Assembly (NCBI GenBank): GCA_965227445.1
Contig: OZ245751.1
Span: forward strand, 682,001-746,000
DNA length: 64,000 nt
From: DT-110 sp030148525
GTDB lineage: Bacteria > Bacteroidota > Bacteroidia > Chitinophagales > Saprospiraceae
Reading direction: 5' to 3'
Shown in pieces: positions 63,042 to 64,000 of this stretch. Position numbers and translations under genes: made by a program. The notes under the pieces were generated by a model. It ran no database searches, was not told where the DNA came from, and worked only from the letters and a program-made list of their open reading frames with translations. How positions within the stretch are numbered: position 1 is the first letter of the stretch; each line of letters opens with the position of its first letter.

Positions 63042-64000
63042 ATGTATAACGGAATTGGCCGGGCTTTATGTTTACTGTTAATCCCCCTGAACGTCCTTTG
63101 GGGTCAGGATTTGACCGGGCAATGGCAAGGAACACTAACCCAGGGGGAGGATACCACGACCTTTAGCCTGCAGCTCGAGCTGATACAGGATGGTTCCACC
63201 CTGCGCGGTCAGGCACGGTCGGTCGGTGCTGACACCTCCCTGCAGGCCACCTTTCAGGTTTCGGGTTGGGTGAAAGGGACTGATTCTGTATACATTCAGG
63301 ATGTACAGCAGGTAGCGCCGGAAAGTCCTGCCTGGTGCCTGAAGCTGCTGTCACTGAAATGGAGCCAATCCCCGGGTACGCCCCGATTGACCGGCAGGTG
63401 GTCGGCAATGGGGTGCGATGGGGGTACTATTCGCCTGCAGCGACAAGGTGTCCGGGTAGAAGAAAAGGAGGTGGTCCTGCCTTTCACCCCAACCGGAAAG
63501 TGGACCGGACAACTCAGCCAGTCGGATCGGGACTACGGGTTCTATTTCACATTGGACCTGGAGCCCGATGGTAGGGGTACTTCATATATTGTCTCGGAGG
63601 GCAGTGGGGGAGAGGCTCACCACCAGCTGGAATGGACCTATGATACGATAAGCCAAATAATTACGTTCCGGGAATCAAGGGTTCTGAAACGCACAATACC
63701 CGATTGGAAGTGGTGTATTAAGCAAGCCCGGCTTACCCGCCAACCGGATGCCGATGCCCATCGGCTTACCGGAATGTGGGAGGGACAGATCGAAGGGACC
63801 ACGAATCGTCTGGGACGCTGTGCGCCGGGAGACCTTCGCCTTGAAAAACCCATTCTTACCCGCACCATCCGCCAGCGTATCGATACGCTGGATGCCATGC
63901 CGGCCTTGCGGGAGCGTCCTATCCACATCGCCCAAACGGTCGAAGTGACCGGTCAAAACCTAAAGTTATTCCTGTGGGATAACGGGCTGGTCGACGGCGA
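63042..64000 (+). CDS. Secreted protein of unknown function, C-terminus outside window
   Basis: Open from the ATG at 63042 to the window end (319 codons and counting). Signal peptide (ALCLLLIPLNVLWGQ). Two repeated units start LTGQWQGTLTQGED and PTGKWTGQLSQSDRDY, with a third LTGMWEGQIEGT, each about 100-110 residues and beta-rich, so the protein is built of at least three tandem domains of the same kind. I do not recognise the family. No T9SS domain visible yet. Confidence 0.7.
   Translation, partial: MYNGIGRALCLLLIPLNVLWGQDLTGQWQGTLTQGEDTTTFSLQLELIQDGSTLRGQARSVGADTSLQATFQVSGWVKGTDSVYIQDVQQVAPESPAWCLKLLSLKWSQSPGTPRLTGRWSAMGCDGGTIRLQRQGVRVEEKEVVLPFTPTGKWTGQLSQSDRDYGFYFTLDLEPDGRGTSYIVSEGSGGEAHHQLEWTYDTISQIITFRESRVLKRTIPDWKWCIKQARLTRQPDADAHRLTGMWEGQIEGTTNRLGRCAPGDLRLEKPILTRTIRQRIDTLDAMPALRERPIHIAQTVEVTGQNLKLFLWDNGLVDG

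Overview
The window comes from a member of the Bacteroidota, most likely the Saprospiria/Lewinella side of the phylum (inference). Evidence: promoters of the TTTG / TAnnTTTG type, a C-terminal type IX secretion sorting domain, a BshB1 bacillithiol enzyme, a DAHP synthase-chorismate mutase fusion, a 7TM-AraC regulator, Bacteroidota-style RHS proteins and many secreted proteins of unknown function. Housekeeping genes are near 50% G+C; the stretch from about 19.5 to 46 kb is clearly richer in A+T and is an accessory region.

Layout. 1-19.2 kb: mostly ordinary chromosome. It holds an operon of prenyl reductase, ferredoxin and a VTE3-like quinone methyltransferase, then small enzymes, an AraC regulator, an amidohydrolase lipoprotein, bshB1, a probably acquired ATPase, an RNA methyltransferase, an acyl-CoA carboxylase beta subunit, a DegP-like protease, and dapF-ltaE. 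19.8-46.1 kb: accessory island. It holds a secreted M43-like protein split by an insertion sequence (IS), a large RHS polymorphic-toxin locus broken by two frame shifts and an IS3 element, a lipase-like toxin tip with its immunity candidate, three further displaced RHS tip fragments (two with immunity candidates), two PIN-type toxin-antitoxin modules, an MNT/HEPN remnant, three copies of one 1744-bp IS, and an AbiEi-Fic fusion. 46.3-64 kb: ordinary chromosome again (bifunctional nuclease, mazG, CoA-binding protein, PDH E2, recR, a glycosyltransferase fusion, the aromatic amino acid operon, a crotonase, hpf and a partial secreted protein), with one IS4-type insertion.

How genes work together. 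The aromatic operon pheA - aminotransferase - tyrA - DAHP synthase/chorismate mutase (57.2-61.3 kb) is preceded by a good promoter and by two consecutive short leader ORFs very rich in Phe and Tyr codons. Each leader is followed by an intrinsic terminator and an alternative antiterminator pairing: a tandem ribosome-mediated attenuator, the clearest regulatory system in the window. The RHS region behaves as a toxin locus with replaceable tips, each tip followed at once by a small immunity candidate.

The intergenic DNA is unusually structured. There are 161-bp inverted-repeat elements in two lineages with different terminal repeats, a 99-120-bp hairpin element with TA target duplication (one copy nested in a 161-bp element), 7-bp-period repeat blocks that fold as long hairpins, a third dispersed family, and a mini-hairpin motif (GGCTTTCGCCAAAA) found exactly eight times in 64 kb.
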